Part shown: in pieces, positions 31,310 through 44,160 of the stretch | Numbering within the stretch: position 1 is the first letter of the stretch | How the letters are laid out: each line of letters begins with the position of its first letter | NCBI GenBank assembly: GCA_032718475.1 | Contig: JAUCBJ010007029.1 | Coordinates: 1 to 64,000 of the forward strand | Direction: 5' to 3' | Origin: Nemertoderma westbladi | Taxonomy: Eukaryota > Xenacoelomorpha > Nemertodermatida > Nemertodermatidae | DNA length: 64,000 nucleotides | The notes under the pieces: model-generated | What the model was told of the DNA's origin: nothing | Database searches by the model: none | What the model saw: the letters and a program-made list of their open reading frames with translations, nothing else | Translations under genes and position numbers: made by a program

Positions 31310-31747
31310 TAGCTGGTCTTCAGCTGGGACGCGTACCAGGTACCTTATTTTGGTTGCCAGAACAATTTAGATCTGGAATGACCTCGTTTTGGCTTCTCCA
31401 GCATTTCCCATTGAATCGTAGTTTGCCTTCACGTAGAGTAGTTGATAAAGGTGGATTGTACCAGGTGGATGAAAGGTGGATAGAGCTCGGCGTTTGTCAT
31501 GTGTTGTCTCCAGCAATTTTTTTTAATGCTGTCCTTAGTAGTCTTGTATGTAACAACCATCATTCATTGTTCTCTAAGTGATTTCGTCAGTGTCCAGGTC
31601 TCACCACCGTATAAAAGTACACTCCCCACTATGACTCGAAACTAGTTGGTCGTCAGGTGCAGGACGAGGTCTCCTTTACAGATGGTATCCATACTTGATA
31701 AAGCTACCCATGCAATTGCTTTCCAACATATACGGCGTACTGTTGAT
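31310..31747 (-). pseudogene. 3' fragment of a second LINE family, block B
   Basis: Same minus-strand fragment as 15870-16299, ending at the same GTTGATC breakpoint (31741-31747). It carries the LLYGGETWTLTK-type post-RT motif in decayed frames. Confidence 0.6.
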
Positions 31748-32322
31748 CGCGGTTCCAAACGTATAGTCAACACAAACTCGTCGTCATTACAATCCTCGTT
31801 GCACTCGTCCTGTACATCTGGTCATCGAAATAACTAGCATAATACATTCCACCACCGGTACTGATCAAAATGACATGTTGTCCAATATGCTAAACCAGGG
31901 TGCTACAGTAGGAGTATAGTCAACACAATACTCGTACCTTTCATTATTCTCGTTGCGCTCGTCCTGAAGAATTGCCTTTCTAGATATCGGGCGTATTTGC
32001 GTTTTGTTTGTTTAAGTGGCTCCTTGTGTCTCTGGAGTTATTTGAGATTCAATGCGTGTAAAAATACATAACTTCTACATATTTATTACACAGGAAACAA
32101 TGTATGTTAGACGCTGAGATGTCTGCTGAAGTCAATCATATATCACAGAGGTGTAAAAAAAATATATTTTATCATTTAACAAACTGGTGGTGGTTTTTAT
32201 TATATTTTCTTAAACTTATTCAATTAGCCATATTTTTACATGGGACTATATTTGGAAATGAAAACATACAACATATTTACGAACGTTATACAACATATTT
32301 GAAATTATTGACGTATTAAATC

Positions 32323-33764
32323 ATGATGAAGACCAGAACGCTTATCCTTGCATTAATGACATTAACTATTATTGCGTTTGGCTTTAATTATTTGTGTCTA
32401 TTCCTAATGCCAATGCTGCTAAAAACTCATGTAATGCATGATTGGGTCTGTTCTAATAAAACCGACCTACAAAACACACGAATTCCACTGCAAATAGAGA
32501 CTCCCACTACAAAAGAGGATGTGCAATACCACGAGCTATCATTAGTACCAAACATTGTGCACCTTATATGGCTGCATCGAGCGAGATTCGATTTTATTCA
32601 TTATATATGCCTCATCTCAATTTATAGGAATATTAAACCAGAGATGCAATCTACTTTCATACAAATATGGGAGATACATTCAACGGAAGCGATGGTAAGT
32701 CGGAACCGTGGTTCCTTAGAGCTAAAGAAAAGGTACCCATTTTGGTCATGAAGAGCATCGTAGCCCCTAAAACCGTATTTAATATACCATTGACTTCGAA
32801 CCCAGGGGAGAGGGCTTCGCATCAAACAGATGTTTTACGTTTCGAGATTCTAGTGAAATACGGCGGTATTTACATGGACGGTGATGCGTTTGGAATCAGA
32901 CCTTTCGCGAGTTTACGTCAATATGACTACACAGCCAATAGAGAAGAACCTAGATTAGATAAACTCTTCAGTGGAATCGTTTTAGCTAAAAAAGAATCTC
33001 TGTTCCTCAGGATGGTTTACGAAAGTTTCGCAAGTTATGATCCTAAATGCTGGGCGTGTGCGTGTTGCGAGATTCCTGGTAAACTATCGGCTATATTCCC
33101 GCATCTAGTACATGTTGTAGAAGATTCACTAATATTCCCAAATTATGGTAATTTGGAAAAGCAACTTTATACGAATTACGATTGGAAGACGTTGAAATAT
33201 ACTTCTCATATTTGGTTACGAAGGTGGAACGTTTTGAGGAACGAGCTGATAACTCCTGCGAATATCCACTGCGTAGATTCGGCACTAGGAGAGATGTTGA
33301 GGTCGATTTACTTTGACAAAGAGAATAAACCACCTCCTTGTTCCGAGATAGAAAGACGGAGACTTTTACCAATGTTTACTGCCAATAAGAATAAATTTTT
33401 GACTCAGAAAAAGGTCAACCCTAAACAATCGAACTCAAAACAGGTCAACCAGGTTGAAAGATTGCTGGAAATCCAGAGACTAATTAACCATAAACCAGTG
33501 GAACCGGAAGCTGTAAAATCGGCAGCGGTGAAACCGGATGTGATGAAACCGGAAGTGGTGAGACCGGAAGTGGTGAAGCCGGAAGTGGTGAAACCAGAAG
33601 TTGTGAAACCGGAAGTTGTGAAACCAGAAGTTGTGAAACCGGAAGTTGTGATTCCGGAAGTTTTGAAACCGGAAGTGGTGAGACCGGAAGTGGTGAGACA
33701 GGAAGTGGTGAAGTTGGAAGTGTTGAAACCGGAACCAATGAAACAGGATGCAGTGAAACCATAG
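32323..33764 (+). pseudogene. DXD glycosyltransferase copy B, broken by a 2-base insertion
   Basis: The N-terminal 106 codons (32323-32640) match copy A almost exactly: signal anchor, then [10 protein letters not shown]. After AATATTAAACCAGA an extra GA (about 32641-32643) shifts the frame, and translation from the proper start would end at 32751. The original frame resumes at 32667 and runs to 33764 with the DGD motif, the CWACACC cluster and the KPEVV tail intact. The tail has two RPEVV units fewer than copy A. Substitutions elsewhere are few, so the break is recent, or it is a sequencing or assembly error. An internal start at 32667 would lack the anchor. Confidence 0.85.
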
Positions 33765-33976
33765 CCGATGAATCCGAAACCGGTTAACCCAAAGCGCATA
33801 TTCCGTAACGGAATAACCAGAAAGCGCTTTTTCCGGATTATTAAGGGCATAATTTAAATAATTTTGTGAGAATAATACTGTACGGTATGTCACATCCCAT
33901 TCACTAAACTAATTTGTAAGTTTATGTGCACAAAAAAACAATTATGAACGCTGAGCTAAAAAATAATTATTTTAAT

Positions 33977-33982
33977 AATAAA
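33977..33982 (+). promoter_or_regulatory. Polyadenylation hexamer after copy B
   Basis: AATAAA about 215 bases past the stop, at the position corresponding to 18568-18573 in copy A. Confidence 0.4.
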
Positions 33983-34249
33983 CATATTTGTATTACTGGA
34001 ATTAAACTAATATACTACGTACTGTATGCGATACTTGTACAGTAGGCCTAACATACAGTACTCTATAAAGCGAAGTTACAATAAATAAGATTAGACAATC
34101 CAGACCATTCCACCAAGCCAGGCACCAACCACATTCCCACTCATTGAGTAGCACAGTTCACAAAGTTAAATAATTTAAGTGTGATAAAATAGTAACTAAA
34201 TTTATATTTAAATTTATTAAACTAAATTTAGTAGAAGATGAGATAATGA

Positions 34250-34620
34250 CTCAAACTAGTCTGCCATATCCTACAGTAGTAGAAATATAGGCCTACCGCA
34301 CCAAAATGTCAACACAAGAACTGAAGACTAATCAGCTAACACCCGTTCCAAAGAAGGGCAACCTCTCCTACTTCGGATCATATCGTGGAATTAGACGTAT
34401 CTCGATTGCTGAAAAATTATTCAACCCAATAATACTGATTCGAATAATATGGCAAAATCTAGCATCACCCTGCAGAGACAACGCCTGAAGCTTGCTGGAC
34501 ACCTAGTCCATTTTCGTGCACCTGGCACTCTCAACTTACGGGCCCATAACGCCCCCACCCCACACCAATTGCAAAAAATGTTGAACCCCATTGGTAAAAA
34601 GTAATTATTATTATGAATAA
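34250..34620 (+). pseudogene. Internally deleted LINE remnant on the plus strand, block B
   Basis: The copy of 18836-19215: RT start motif LTPVPKKGNLSYFGSYRGI joined directly to a C-terminal motif and an AT-rich tail. Confidence 0.6.
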
Positions 34621-34661
34621 TATTAACCTTGTGAAGAAATCCTATATAGTTGCTTACAAGT

Positions 34662-35053
34662 ACCTAAAGGTCGGCCCCAAATCCATTTTATCAGATTTTC
34701 TTTTTTTCCTAAAATTACAGTAGGCCCTACACCATCCAACAGACTTCATTTCTATATTTAGGCATTAGACATACATACATTGGACACGCGTGGCGAAATC
34801 ACGCGGTGGAAGTGTAAAGTGGGAATGTAATATATAAGGTTGGAAAATACATTGGTAAATCAATGAAAGATTTTTGTTCTGTCTGATAAATTATTGTGAG
34901 CGTGAGCGCAGTCCCGGTGTGTACGAGAAATTTTCTAGACAACTTCAAACTACTGAATAATTATTCTGCGCCAGCCGGTTATGTCATACCGTCCGTCTGG
35001 ATGACATGGCCTTATGGTTGACCAGGACGGTGGAGTCATACTTGACTATTCAC
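34662..35053. other. Segment present only in block B
   Basis: About 390 bp lie between GCTTACAAGTAC and CAGGCCGGTACCGTACGACTG, which are directly joined in block A (about 19252). I see no terminal repeats, no tRNA-like boxes and no open frame. It could be an insertion in B or a deletion from A. Confidence 0.7.
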
Positions 35054-35321
35054 AGGCCGGTACCGTACGACTGACCACTTCTGTGAGTCCAGTCAGCCAT
35101 CCGTACAGTAGTCATACTACAGTACTTACCTATCTGTGACTCACCATCTGCTATTGTTGTACCATTGTATTGCATCGCATTATACCGCGTTACGTTATTG
35201 CACGCACACATATCTCTTACCTTGCTATCGGCATCCACCGCCCTGCATTAGTTTTGGCGCTGTTGTAATCATATATTGAATTACACTACTAGGATCGGCA
35301 TGCTGCATTGCAGCTGCATTT

Positions 35322-36868
35322 TTAAGAATGCTGTGCCGGCTTGTCAACAAAATTGCACCGCCACAACTCCCTATCACCCATGACATTTGCTAGATCATCC
35401 GCATCTTTAAGGCCAGTGTCCTTTAAGATGCGTCTCAAGAAAGTCATGGGCTGTCCACCATGCTTATTCACTCCATGAGGCTGCCAAAGTACAAGATTAT
35501 ACACTGGCTGGTCCTCACGGCGAAAGCAATGTCCTGCAAAGCGGAGGCGATTTTGTTCTAGTGTCAAGCTTGGGGGAACCAATGAGACACCTCCAATGTT
35601 ATATAGTGTCTGGTTGGAGATGTGTGAATTGTACTTGACACAATGAACCCGGCGTAGCATTCTTGTGAATGTGCCATCCAGAGATTTGGTGTCCTCAGCA
35701 GTTAGAGCCCAGCATGGACTCCCGTAGAGGAGTACTGGAACTACTGCTGCTCTAAATAATCGGACATTAAGTTTCCGATTAATTCTCAGTGACTTCCAAA
35801 TCCTGGAAAGCCTATTCAAGGCTGCCCATGCCTTTCCCTTACGTATTCGAAGGTCCTCACCTGACTTCCGGATCCATGATCCCAGGTAACAGAAGTCATC
35901 CACATGCTCAAGCATACCATCCTTTGAGCTTATGCTCATCCGATCAGAGACTTGCTGAGGAGTTTCAAAGTTAACTGTCAGAATTTTGGTCTTTCTGGAG
36001 TTAAGCAAAGTCTAGATCAGTTAGGTACTTGGCGGGATTTCCTCGACTTCTGGAGCCAGTAGGTGGAGTTATCATCACCACATCTTCATTATGATGATCT
36101 AAGGACATGCGTAGAACATAGTCAACAACAATTATGAACAAGAATGGTGCAAGTGTGTCTCCCTGGAGGACGCCCCATAACACTTCAAATGGTACTGTGT
36201 CACCGTCAACAGTAGACACAAATCTTGTCGAACCATCGTACACTGATCTGATTGCTGTAATAAATTCATCAGGAATCCCATATAATGAAAGTATGCTGAA
36301 CATACGTGAGCGAGAGACTGAATCAAAGGCCTTGAAGAAGTCAACAAAGATAACAGCCAGATGCCTGTCTTTCTTTTTTGATAATTCTTCAATTATCCTT
36401 CTAAGTGCCAAAATGGGCTCCATGGTCCCACGACCTTTACGGAACCCATTCTGATTTCCACGGAGCAGTCTCTCAATGGGATCCCTGATGCGATTTAATA
36501 GAATCCTATTGTATAGCTTTGCAGCAATCGAGATCAATGAGATTCCCCGAAAAGAACCATAGAGTGTTAGGTTGCCCTTCTTGGGAACTGGCACCAACTT
36601 ATTTGTTTTCATTTCTTGTGGGACTCTTGTTGTTCGGTACATTTCTACTACAGTATGATGGGATAGATGAGCTTTAAACACTCAGGTATTTTAAAGACCT
36701 CAGGGGGAACACCATCTACTCCACTGGCACGATTGGTCTTAATGCTCTTTGCAGCAGCCTTCACTTCTGCAAAGGAGATATCGCCAATGGGAATATCTGG
36801 GAGTACAGACTCAGACACTTTTACTTGCATAAAGTTATCAGGCAATACCCTGTCATTATGGGAAACTG
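35322..36868 (-). pseudogene. Non-LTR retrotransposon RT gene, copy B (decayed, 5' truncated)
   Basis: Carries the same RT as copies A and C: VPVPKKGNLTLYGSFRGIS, NQNGFRKGRGTMEP, LQGDTLAPFLF. The FADD segment and the linker to the post-RT region are damaged by a ~125-bp deletion at about 36003. The 3' part (35322-36008) is open and includes LLYGSPCWALTAED. The 5' end stops at CCTGTCATTAT (36858) and is joined to the satellite of the foldback element. Confidence 0.85.
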
Positions 36869-36870
36869 AA

Positions 36871-37925
36871 CGTACAACAACGAGTAACAATGAGCAACAA
36901 TGGGCAACAACGAGTAACAATGAGCAACAACGAGTAACAATGAGCAACAACGAGCAACAATGAGCAACAACGAGCAAAAAAGAGCAATAATAAAGTACAA
37001 CATCGAGTAACAATGAGCAACAATGGGCAACAATGAGCAACAATGAGCAACAACGAGTAACAATGAGCAACAACGAGTAACAATGAGAAACAATGAGGAA
37101 CAATGAGCAACAACGAGCAATAATAAAGTACAATAACGACTAACAATGAGCAACAACGAGCAACAATGAGCAACAACGAGCAATAATAAAGTACAACAAC
37201 GAGCAACAATGAGCAACAACGAGCAACAATGAGCAACAACGAGTAACAATGGGCAGCAATGAGCAACAATGTTGCTTGTTGTTGCTCATTGTTGCTCGTT
37301 GTTGATCATTGTTGCTCATTGTTGCCCATTGTTGCTCGTTGTTGGTCATTGTTGATCGTTGCTGTTCGTTGTTCGTCATTGTTGCTTATTGTTGCTCGTT
37401 TTGTTCGTTGTCATCATTGTTGCTCATTGTTGCTCGTTTTTGCTCATTGTTGGTCATTGTTGCTCGTTGTTGGTCATTGTTGCTCGTTGTTGGTCATTGT
37501 TACTCATTGTTGCTCGTTGTTGCTCATTGTTACTCGATGTTATACTTTCTTATTGCTCATTGTTGCTTGTTGTTGCTCGGTGTTGCTTGTTGTTGCTCAT
37601 TGTTGCTCGTTGTTGATCATTGTTGCTCATTGTTGCCCATTGTTGCTCGTTGTTGGTCATTGTTGCCCATTGTTGCTCATTGTTGCCCATTGTTGCTCGT
37701 TGTTGATCATTGTTGCTCATTGCTGCCCATTGTTGCTCGTTGTTGGTCATTGTTGCTCGTTGTTGCTCATTGTTACTCGTTGTTGTACTTTATTATTGCT
37801 CATTGTTGCTCGTTGGTGCCACTGTAACCTGCTCCTTTCCCTAAATTGAGAATTGAACATTGAGGCGGGATATTAATTCGCCAAGGCGGGTTTTGCGTCC
37901 AGTTCCCCCCCCCCCCCCCCCCCCC
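36871..37925. mobile_element. Truncated foldback element with inverted satellite
   Basis: The left end is missing; the satellite starts directly after the LINE (GTACAACAACGAG at 36871). Units AACAATGAGC / AACAACGAGC run to about 37265 and then invert to GCTCATTGTT / GCTCGTTGTT up to about 37815. The right end matches that of 24366-26460: GTAACCTGCTCCTTTCCC, GGCGGGTTTTGCGTCCAG, TT and about 21 C (37905-37925). The inverted arms are shorter and unequal compared with the other copy. Confidence 0.8.
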
Positions 37926-37962
37926 TGTATCACATAACTAAAGGATTCAAGATTAAACTAAA

Positions 37963-39678
37963 GTCCCTATTCGTATGCAATGCATACCACATCGTATTTG
38001 GATCAATACTGTATTTGAATCATTTGTGTTTGGATCAACTGTATTTGGATTAATTTTATTTGCATCAATTGTATATGCGCTGCTCCCTGCTCCTGTTACA
38101 TTAGTGCTGTAGTTACCAGCTTAACACATCCTAGAACTTATTTATGTTTGGTTACTTTAGCCTGTATTTTTGTGGATGGGGCGAAGCATCCATTGGCGGG
38201 GGTCCGTCTAAAAGCCACATCGGACCCAATCGGGACCACATCTGACCCAATCGGTGCCACACCGGACCCAATCGGTACCACATCAGACCACCTCTGACCC
38301 AATCGGTTCCACATCTGACGCAATCTGTGCCACATCGGACCCAATCGGTACCACATCAGACCACATCTGACCCAATCGGTACCACATCTGTCCCAATCGG
38401 TGCCACATCGGACCCAATCGGGACCACATCGGACCCCTGCCACATGGTAAACATATCCACAAAAAATGATACTTCGAATTATGTCACCAAATCGAGAATA
38501 GCCTCATTGAAACTGGAATCATTGATTTAGTGGGTGTAGACACCTTAAAATTAGGACTATGGAATACTTCCGAGTTAATGCGCAAACGGAGCAGGCTGGG
38601 TTGGCGCCAACATTTGAGGGTAAAGCGATATAAGGATATCACCAAAAAAAAACACTTTAACATTACCTTTCAGAATGAAAAAGATGGTCATTCGACCAGA
38701 ATTAATTTAGTATTAGTATTTAATTTATTTAGTTTATTTAATTTATTATTAGTATTTTTGAAGTCTAAACACCTTCAAATGGAGTGATAATATGATCATC
38801 GAGTTGTTTCAAAAAAGGATAATGCCAAGTCAACTCTATCATGAAAGACTGAATCGGCCTATCCTTTTGTGCACCAACTCGATAACATTATTAATCTATT
38901 GTTACTTTTGAAGGCGTTTTCACTTTACACAAACTTTTCAGATCATTGAGGGACGAATGAGTCTGTTTTAAATCGAAGGTAATTTGAAGCATTGTCTTTA
39001 GTGATATCCTTAGATCGCTTTACACACTGGGTTAAGCCGGTATGCACCTTGGGCTAAATATCTCAGGATCTAATCACCCCTGTCCTAATTTGAAGGTGTC
39101 TATAGATACACGAATTCAATGATTGCGGGTTCAGTGAGGCTATTCTCGATTCTGTGGCATAATTTGAAGTATCATTTTTGGTGGTTATGCATAAATTGAT
39201 GTGACGGAGATGATATTGAGTTCAACATGACAAATCCTTTTGTCCAATATCTTGAACATTATTCACTCTACTACCATTTTGAAGGTGCCTCTACACGGCA
39301 TCGACCATTGTACACTAAATGAGTCTATTCTTGACCAAGTGGCATAAACAAACATACTGTAAGTATCATTTTAGTGGATAAGCATATCGATTTGACGCGA
39401 TGATGTAGATTTGAACGCGACGAAGCCTTTTGAGCAATATCGTCGAGAACTATTCTCTCTATTACTATTTTGAAGGTGTCTATACCTATTAAGTCGATCG
39501 TTACGGTTCGAATGAGCCTAAGATTGGTATATTACGGGTACAAGAAGTTGGTCAACACGAAAATTGAGTTTATAAGGTTGTCGCACACAGTGCCGCGCGC
39601 CTTGGTGCAAAATGTTTAAGGTGCTTTGTGCTACCTCAAGATATTATTTTTTTGTAATAAAATTTTCCAAAATGACTA
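37963..39678. repeat. Duplicated segment X (copy 2)
   Basis: Matches 26466-27984, with about 40 extra bases between the poly-C tract and CCCTATTCGTATG, an expanded CCACATCGG minisatellite, and an extra segment with GAAGGTGCCTCTACACGG at about 39283-39535. No gene seen. Confidence 0.8.
38210..38445. repeat. CCACATCGGACCCAATCGG minisatellite
   Basis: About eleven degenerate units of 20-21 bp (sometimes with an 11-bp half unit CCACATCAGA) in tandem. The corresponding place in segment X copy 1 (26709-26770) has only about three units, so the array length changed after duplication. Confidence 0.85.
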
Positions 39679-39805
39679 TTGGCAAGAAAAGGAATTCTTT
39701 GACTAACTTATATGAAAATTCTCAAACATTTTTGTTTTTGGCCCAGTCTATCTTGCTCGTGTGGGTGGACCACCGAATTTTAGACTAAAGAATACAATTG
39801 TTGTA

Positions 39806-40221
39806 AAAGCTTTTGCGGATCTAGCTAGTTATTTTCCCCGCAAAGTACTCTGTAGGTGTTTTAGCGGACATAAAAAGCCGTTTCCTTACTGTGTAGGTGT
39901 TTTAGTGGACATAAAAAGCCATTTCTTCTGTGTGTGTACTTTAGCGGACATAACTAGCGATTTTATGTCGCAATACGCCAAAATACTCTTGATACAGTGT
40001 AGTCAGATGACGACATATATCAGCTGATATGTCGACGTGTAGCTTTTGGCTTTCTTTGTTCAGGCTCACTCACTCGACCAATCAGAGCGATTTTCATTTT
40101 ATTTGTACAGAAGCCTCCGGGAAATCGCGCAATGCATTATGGGTCTTTGTTTACCTTTTTTCCTGATGCCAGGGAATCATGGAATTATTCTGTGTTTCAG
40201 ACTTTAGCCAAACATTAGAAC
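39806..40221 (+). repeat. Internal fragment of repeat R
   Basis: Matches 52847-53267 almost exactly from GTAAAAGCTTTTGCGGATC to CCAAACATTAGAAC. It includes three copies of a TTTTAG(C/T)GGACATAA word and the palindrome ATATATCAGCTGATATGT. It is isolated here, without the upstream coding part. Confidence 0.85.
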
Positions 40222-42138
40222 CGGTAAGCTGTAGGCCTAACTGCCCGACTACCCGAACCGGTACTTACAGATACAACAGTATTATTCGATTTTGATAATT
40301 ATATACCGGTAGGTCTTGATATTTAATCAGGGATGGCCGCCCTGGTTTTTTATTGGATTTTACTTATTTCTGTCAGTTTTATTTATTTGTAAGTGTAATA
40401 TTGAGCAGAAGGCGTGTAACCCTGCTCAGATTGTATAAATAATTTGTAGGTTGGATTGTTGTCTGACTGTTGTTAAGTCTGAAGAGATTGCAGTGTGTGT
40501 AGAGTGTATGTCCGATAAAGTACTAGTTAGGAAGGTGGGGGCATCCAGTGCTGTAAGGTAAATCCCCCCCGAAAGAATAAGTCGTACTACTCGGTTAGAA
40601 CGCATACTAACTAACCATTTCGGAGTCTGCATATACTGTAGTTTATTTAGGCTTGATAGTAGTCTGCCAGCGTTTGGTCTGTATTTTGTTTGTGTAGTCT
40701 GTACGGGTAGCGTAATATTTATTATTCAGAGTTTATGCGATTATTCGCAACATTCACACCCCCAAGTTCATTCCTACAGTAATTGTGCTTGTTATACATA
40801 CCGTTATAGTTAAACTAACCCCGATACTACATCAGGGCTGCTTGGCGTAGGTAAAGACTGGAGATTTTATGCTTTGGTCACTCCGGCAGATACCGTGGTT
40901 CTTTTAGCTGTACAAGCATTTTTAACTGCTAGGTATTTGTTGTATAAGTACTTGTACCTAATTTAGGGTTTAGTGTACAGTGCTTTCCGAAGGTAATTAG
41001 TGTGTAGGCAGTATATTTGTGTTGTAAAGTGGTTAATAGGCACGTTGGCTCTGGTAGGCCTCGGTAATTAACTTCTAGGTAGGGACATTCTGTGTACATA
41101 ACGTAGTACTTATAGCGCTACGGCTATAAGTCGTCAGACGGTGGTATTTTTCCTATCTGGACAATGCAATATATTTACTACTGCTTTATTATTTTCAAAT
41201 ACCGTAGTATCCTGTCCGTTTGTAATAACCAGAAATTCTAACCCCTCATTAGGCTGGTTTGTAGATTTCTTGTAAAATTAACCCTAAAAATTCGTACTTG
41301 TAATTTTGTGTTTATTTAGAGATTGTAATCTCACCCCGCAATTGTACGTAATTTGTAGTAATAAGTAACTTAGGCAAAGTAGAATTATTTGTTTTAGTGT
41401 CCAATAAGTAGCACTTCACTGAGAGCGTACAGCTTCTGTGTAGTGACTCCTTCCCAGAAATAATAACATTTATTTCAAATATTGACAAAACCCATTAAAC
41501 GGGTATATATATATATTATAAATCAACTCAAACCGATTTATAAAACAGTAGGCCTGTCATACATCAATTAGGTCTTAATATCAGTTGGACTACTGCTTAA
41601 ATAACGGTAACAAGTAAAGTAAAGTAAGTAAGTAACCCCTAAAATTCAGAAATTCAATTATTCTAAAATAATTGACATACCGGTATTTACAATAGGCTTA
41701 TTATATTTATTTCTATCAATTTGAGCTGAAATTATATACCGGTATTCTGTAATTAATCCTAGTCTATAATTATACTTATATACATTATAAGTGTAAGCTG
41801 TATACCGGTATTCACGATAGGCTTATTATATATTTCTATATATTTGTGCTGAAATTTTATACCGGTATTCTGTGACAAAGCTAGACTGTAATAATACTTA
41901 TATATATACTATAAGTGTATACCGGTACTCTAATATATTGTATATATATTACGTTACATAGAGTAACGATATCGGTAATTAATTACTAGGCTAACAGTTG
42001 ATACTGAATTACTATACTTGCTTTAACTGTAGTTCCAGCAGTAGGCATTCAACTGTATAAACAAACATGTCTGACACAAAGCAAAACCTGTCAGACAGTC
42101 TCCTAGATACAACTATCTGTGACGCAGACAGGAGTGTG
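40222..42138. other. Region upstream of the BEL/Pao element, no gene seen
   Basis: AT-rich with many TACCGGTA words. A 5' long terminal repeat should lie here, but I find no stretch matching the sequence after the integrase gene. No coding signal on either strand. Confidence 0.4.
41678..41935. repeat. Tandem duplication of about 120 bp
   Basis: Two diverged units each run ATACCGGTATT, AATAGGCTTATTATAT, GAGCTGAAATT-TATACCGGTATTCTGT, then a TACTTATATA-ATTATAAGTGTA stretch. A third ATACCGGTA begins at about 41919. Confidence 0.7.
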
Positions 42139-42384
42139 GAATGAGTAAGACCGAAGTTCAACTCACCTCCTACTGTAAGAAAGATCACCCCTCCAGTAGT
42201 AATATCAGACCCTAGGCTAGTCCAACACCGTAGGTCTATCATAGGCACTCGGGCTCAAGTCAAGCGGGATCAAGAAGCAGCTGTCAAACAGCAGCAACAC
42301 CCTAACCGAGAACTTATTTCTCAGCGGCCCGATAGCTCCAGTAGTTCGGATACTGTAGAGCTGACACCCGAGCGCGGAGCAAAG

Positions 42385-44160
42385 ATGGCAGATACGGTTT
42401 ATTCGGATCCCCTTCTCATTCTTCCTGCATCCGTACTCACTAGGGTATTGATTGCGGTGGAAGAACACCAGATTGATTGGGCGAGAGGTATGCGATTGAC
42501 CAAGGACAGTTATGCTGGATACACAAGGGAGGAACTGAAGTCTATTGTCGAGTCGCAATGGAACTTCCCCGGACCCGGACTCCCGTTTGACTTATCGGAA
42601 GCTGCCTGGGAAGACATACACAGGATGGGAGTGACAAAAGACACGAGGGATCCAGCTGTGTGGAAGAGGTCGGCAGCAGGATATGTACAGGGATTCTTCA
42701 GCTCTTTGGAGCGATTAGAGGAACAACTGTTTCAACAACCCCAAGGACCTCAAGAGCAGGGAGGGCTGCTTTATCAAGTTCGAGAAAGAATTCTAAGAAT
42801 CAGACTAATCCTATCGGCCTTTGAGGAGGCTTTGAAAAGAAGACAAGACACGTCGTTGCAAGTTGCCGTAAAGACTTGGTTTCAGCGGGTGAGTCTCAAG
42901 GTTCAAGGAACGGCCCAGTGGAAATCTCAGCTGGCTGAGCGCTCAACCCATGGAGAATCAACAGACGCTACCTTTTCTCAAGTGGAAAGCGAAGCGATAG
43001 CAGAGAAACCGCAGAAGAAGGACGCTATTGACATCTATCTGTCAGACTATCAATGATTTCTAGGTGATGAAGAGTTGAGGAGAAGGCTGGCTGGACTTCG
43101 CCCTAATAGTGAAGGCGCCAAGTTTGTGTTGGACGCAATAGATGCGGAAATGTTAGCTGCGAACCAAGCTAAATTTGATGAACGCCTCCGCATCGCTAGG
43201 GTCCAAGAAGAACAGGTAAAGAAAAGGCGTATAGAAGACAGAAGGAAAGCGGCAATGGCAGCGGCAGAAGTGGAAAGAAAAGTGGCAGAAGCAGAACGGA
43301 GGGCGCCTGAAGAGACCACCCAACTAGAGTTGGAAAATCTTCAAGAGAAGCAAGACTACATAAATAAACAGTTAACAGCTAGTCAAATGCAGATGATGAG
43401 TCGATCCACTCCCAAAAGACAGGGATTTACATCATCTGATGAAGGCGATACCACCGATCCTGAAGGCGGAGGAAATAGATCTCATTCCAACAGACGTAGA
43501 AGAATGCCTCACCGTCAGAAATTGCCTGATTTGCCCCCAGCTGTGAGAAGGCAACTAGCTAGCACAGACTTAGGTAGTACAGAACCCATAGACCAAATTA
43601 TTAGATTAGAAAGACTCCCTACTATAGTAGATGAACCTGAAATAATTAGGCCTGTTCTCGAAGCCACCCCTTCGGTGACAGAGACACCTGTACTCTTAGA
43701 ACCCACCTCTAAATTCCCTTTGCACAGCACTAAACTACCTGTGCCCAGCAGAACTGCACCTGAGACTGTTCCTGTCCTGGACTCCGAGCGAAATATTAAT
43801 GATTTGTCGCCCGTTGTCCCTCGTCCGCCCGCTACTATGTTGGCGGCTCCCGCTTCGGCGGTCGAGTGGGTAGATGAGGGACGACGGGAGATGGGTCTCC
43901 TGCTCAGGCAGCTGAGGGAACACCGTTTGTGCTCCTCTCAGCAGGTCCGGGAGATGGAAGGGACTATTCAGCAGTTAAAGGGCACAGTAAGGGAAAGTAG
44001 GTTGGAGTTGCAAGAAGTGCAGCAGAGTATCGCGTTAGAACGCGATAAATTAGTAAATATACAAAATGGTATACCACCACCCCCTGTAACAATGTGTCAA
44101 CCTGTTAGGTCTGGTATTTCATGCGCAAGGTGTGGAGCCTACACGCATCTATACTGCTAG
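42385..44160 (+). pseudogene. BEL/Pao gag, N-terminal part
   Basis: The frame opens with MADTVYSDPLLILPASVL and continues past a TGA at 43054-43056 in the same frame. Residues around 43140-43320 are a charged, Ala/Glu/Arg-rich likely coiled coil (RIARVQEEQVKKRRIEDRRK region). A Pro-rich and polar stretch and a second coiled coil (about 43860-44040) follow. The frame ends at 44160 and continues in another frame from about 44132. An open stretch before 42385, possibly from an ATG at 42139 with one frame break, may be the real start. Confidence 0.7.

Larger units (their letters stand above)
28680..36862. repeat. Duplicated block B (near-identical to block A)
   Basis: Same order of parts as 13511-21137. 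Differences are the SINE (28947-29216), the B-only segment (34662-35053), a 2-base insertion that breaks the glycosyltransferase, loss of two KPEVV-type units, and a ~125-bp loss in the LINE near 36003. The right end is fused to a truncated foldback satellite at about 36870. Confidence 0.9.

Noticed and set aside
36821-37849. Similar Cys/Leu-rich frames of up to 196 codons
   Set aside because: Same satellite in the truncated foldback element; some run into the LINE, which only shows the two repeats are joined.
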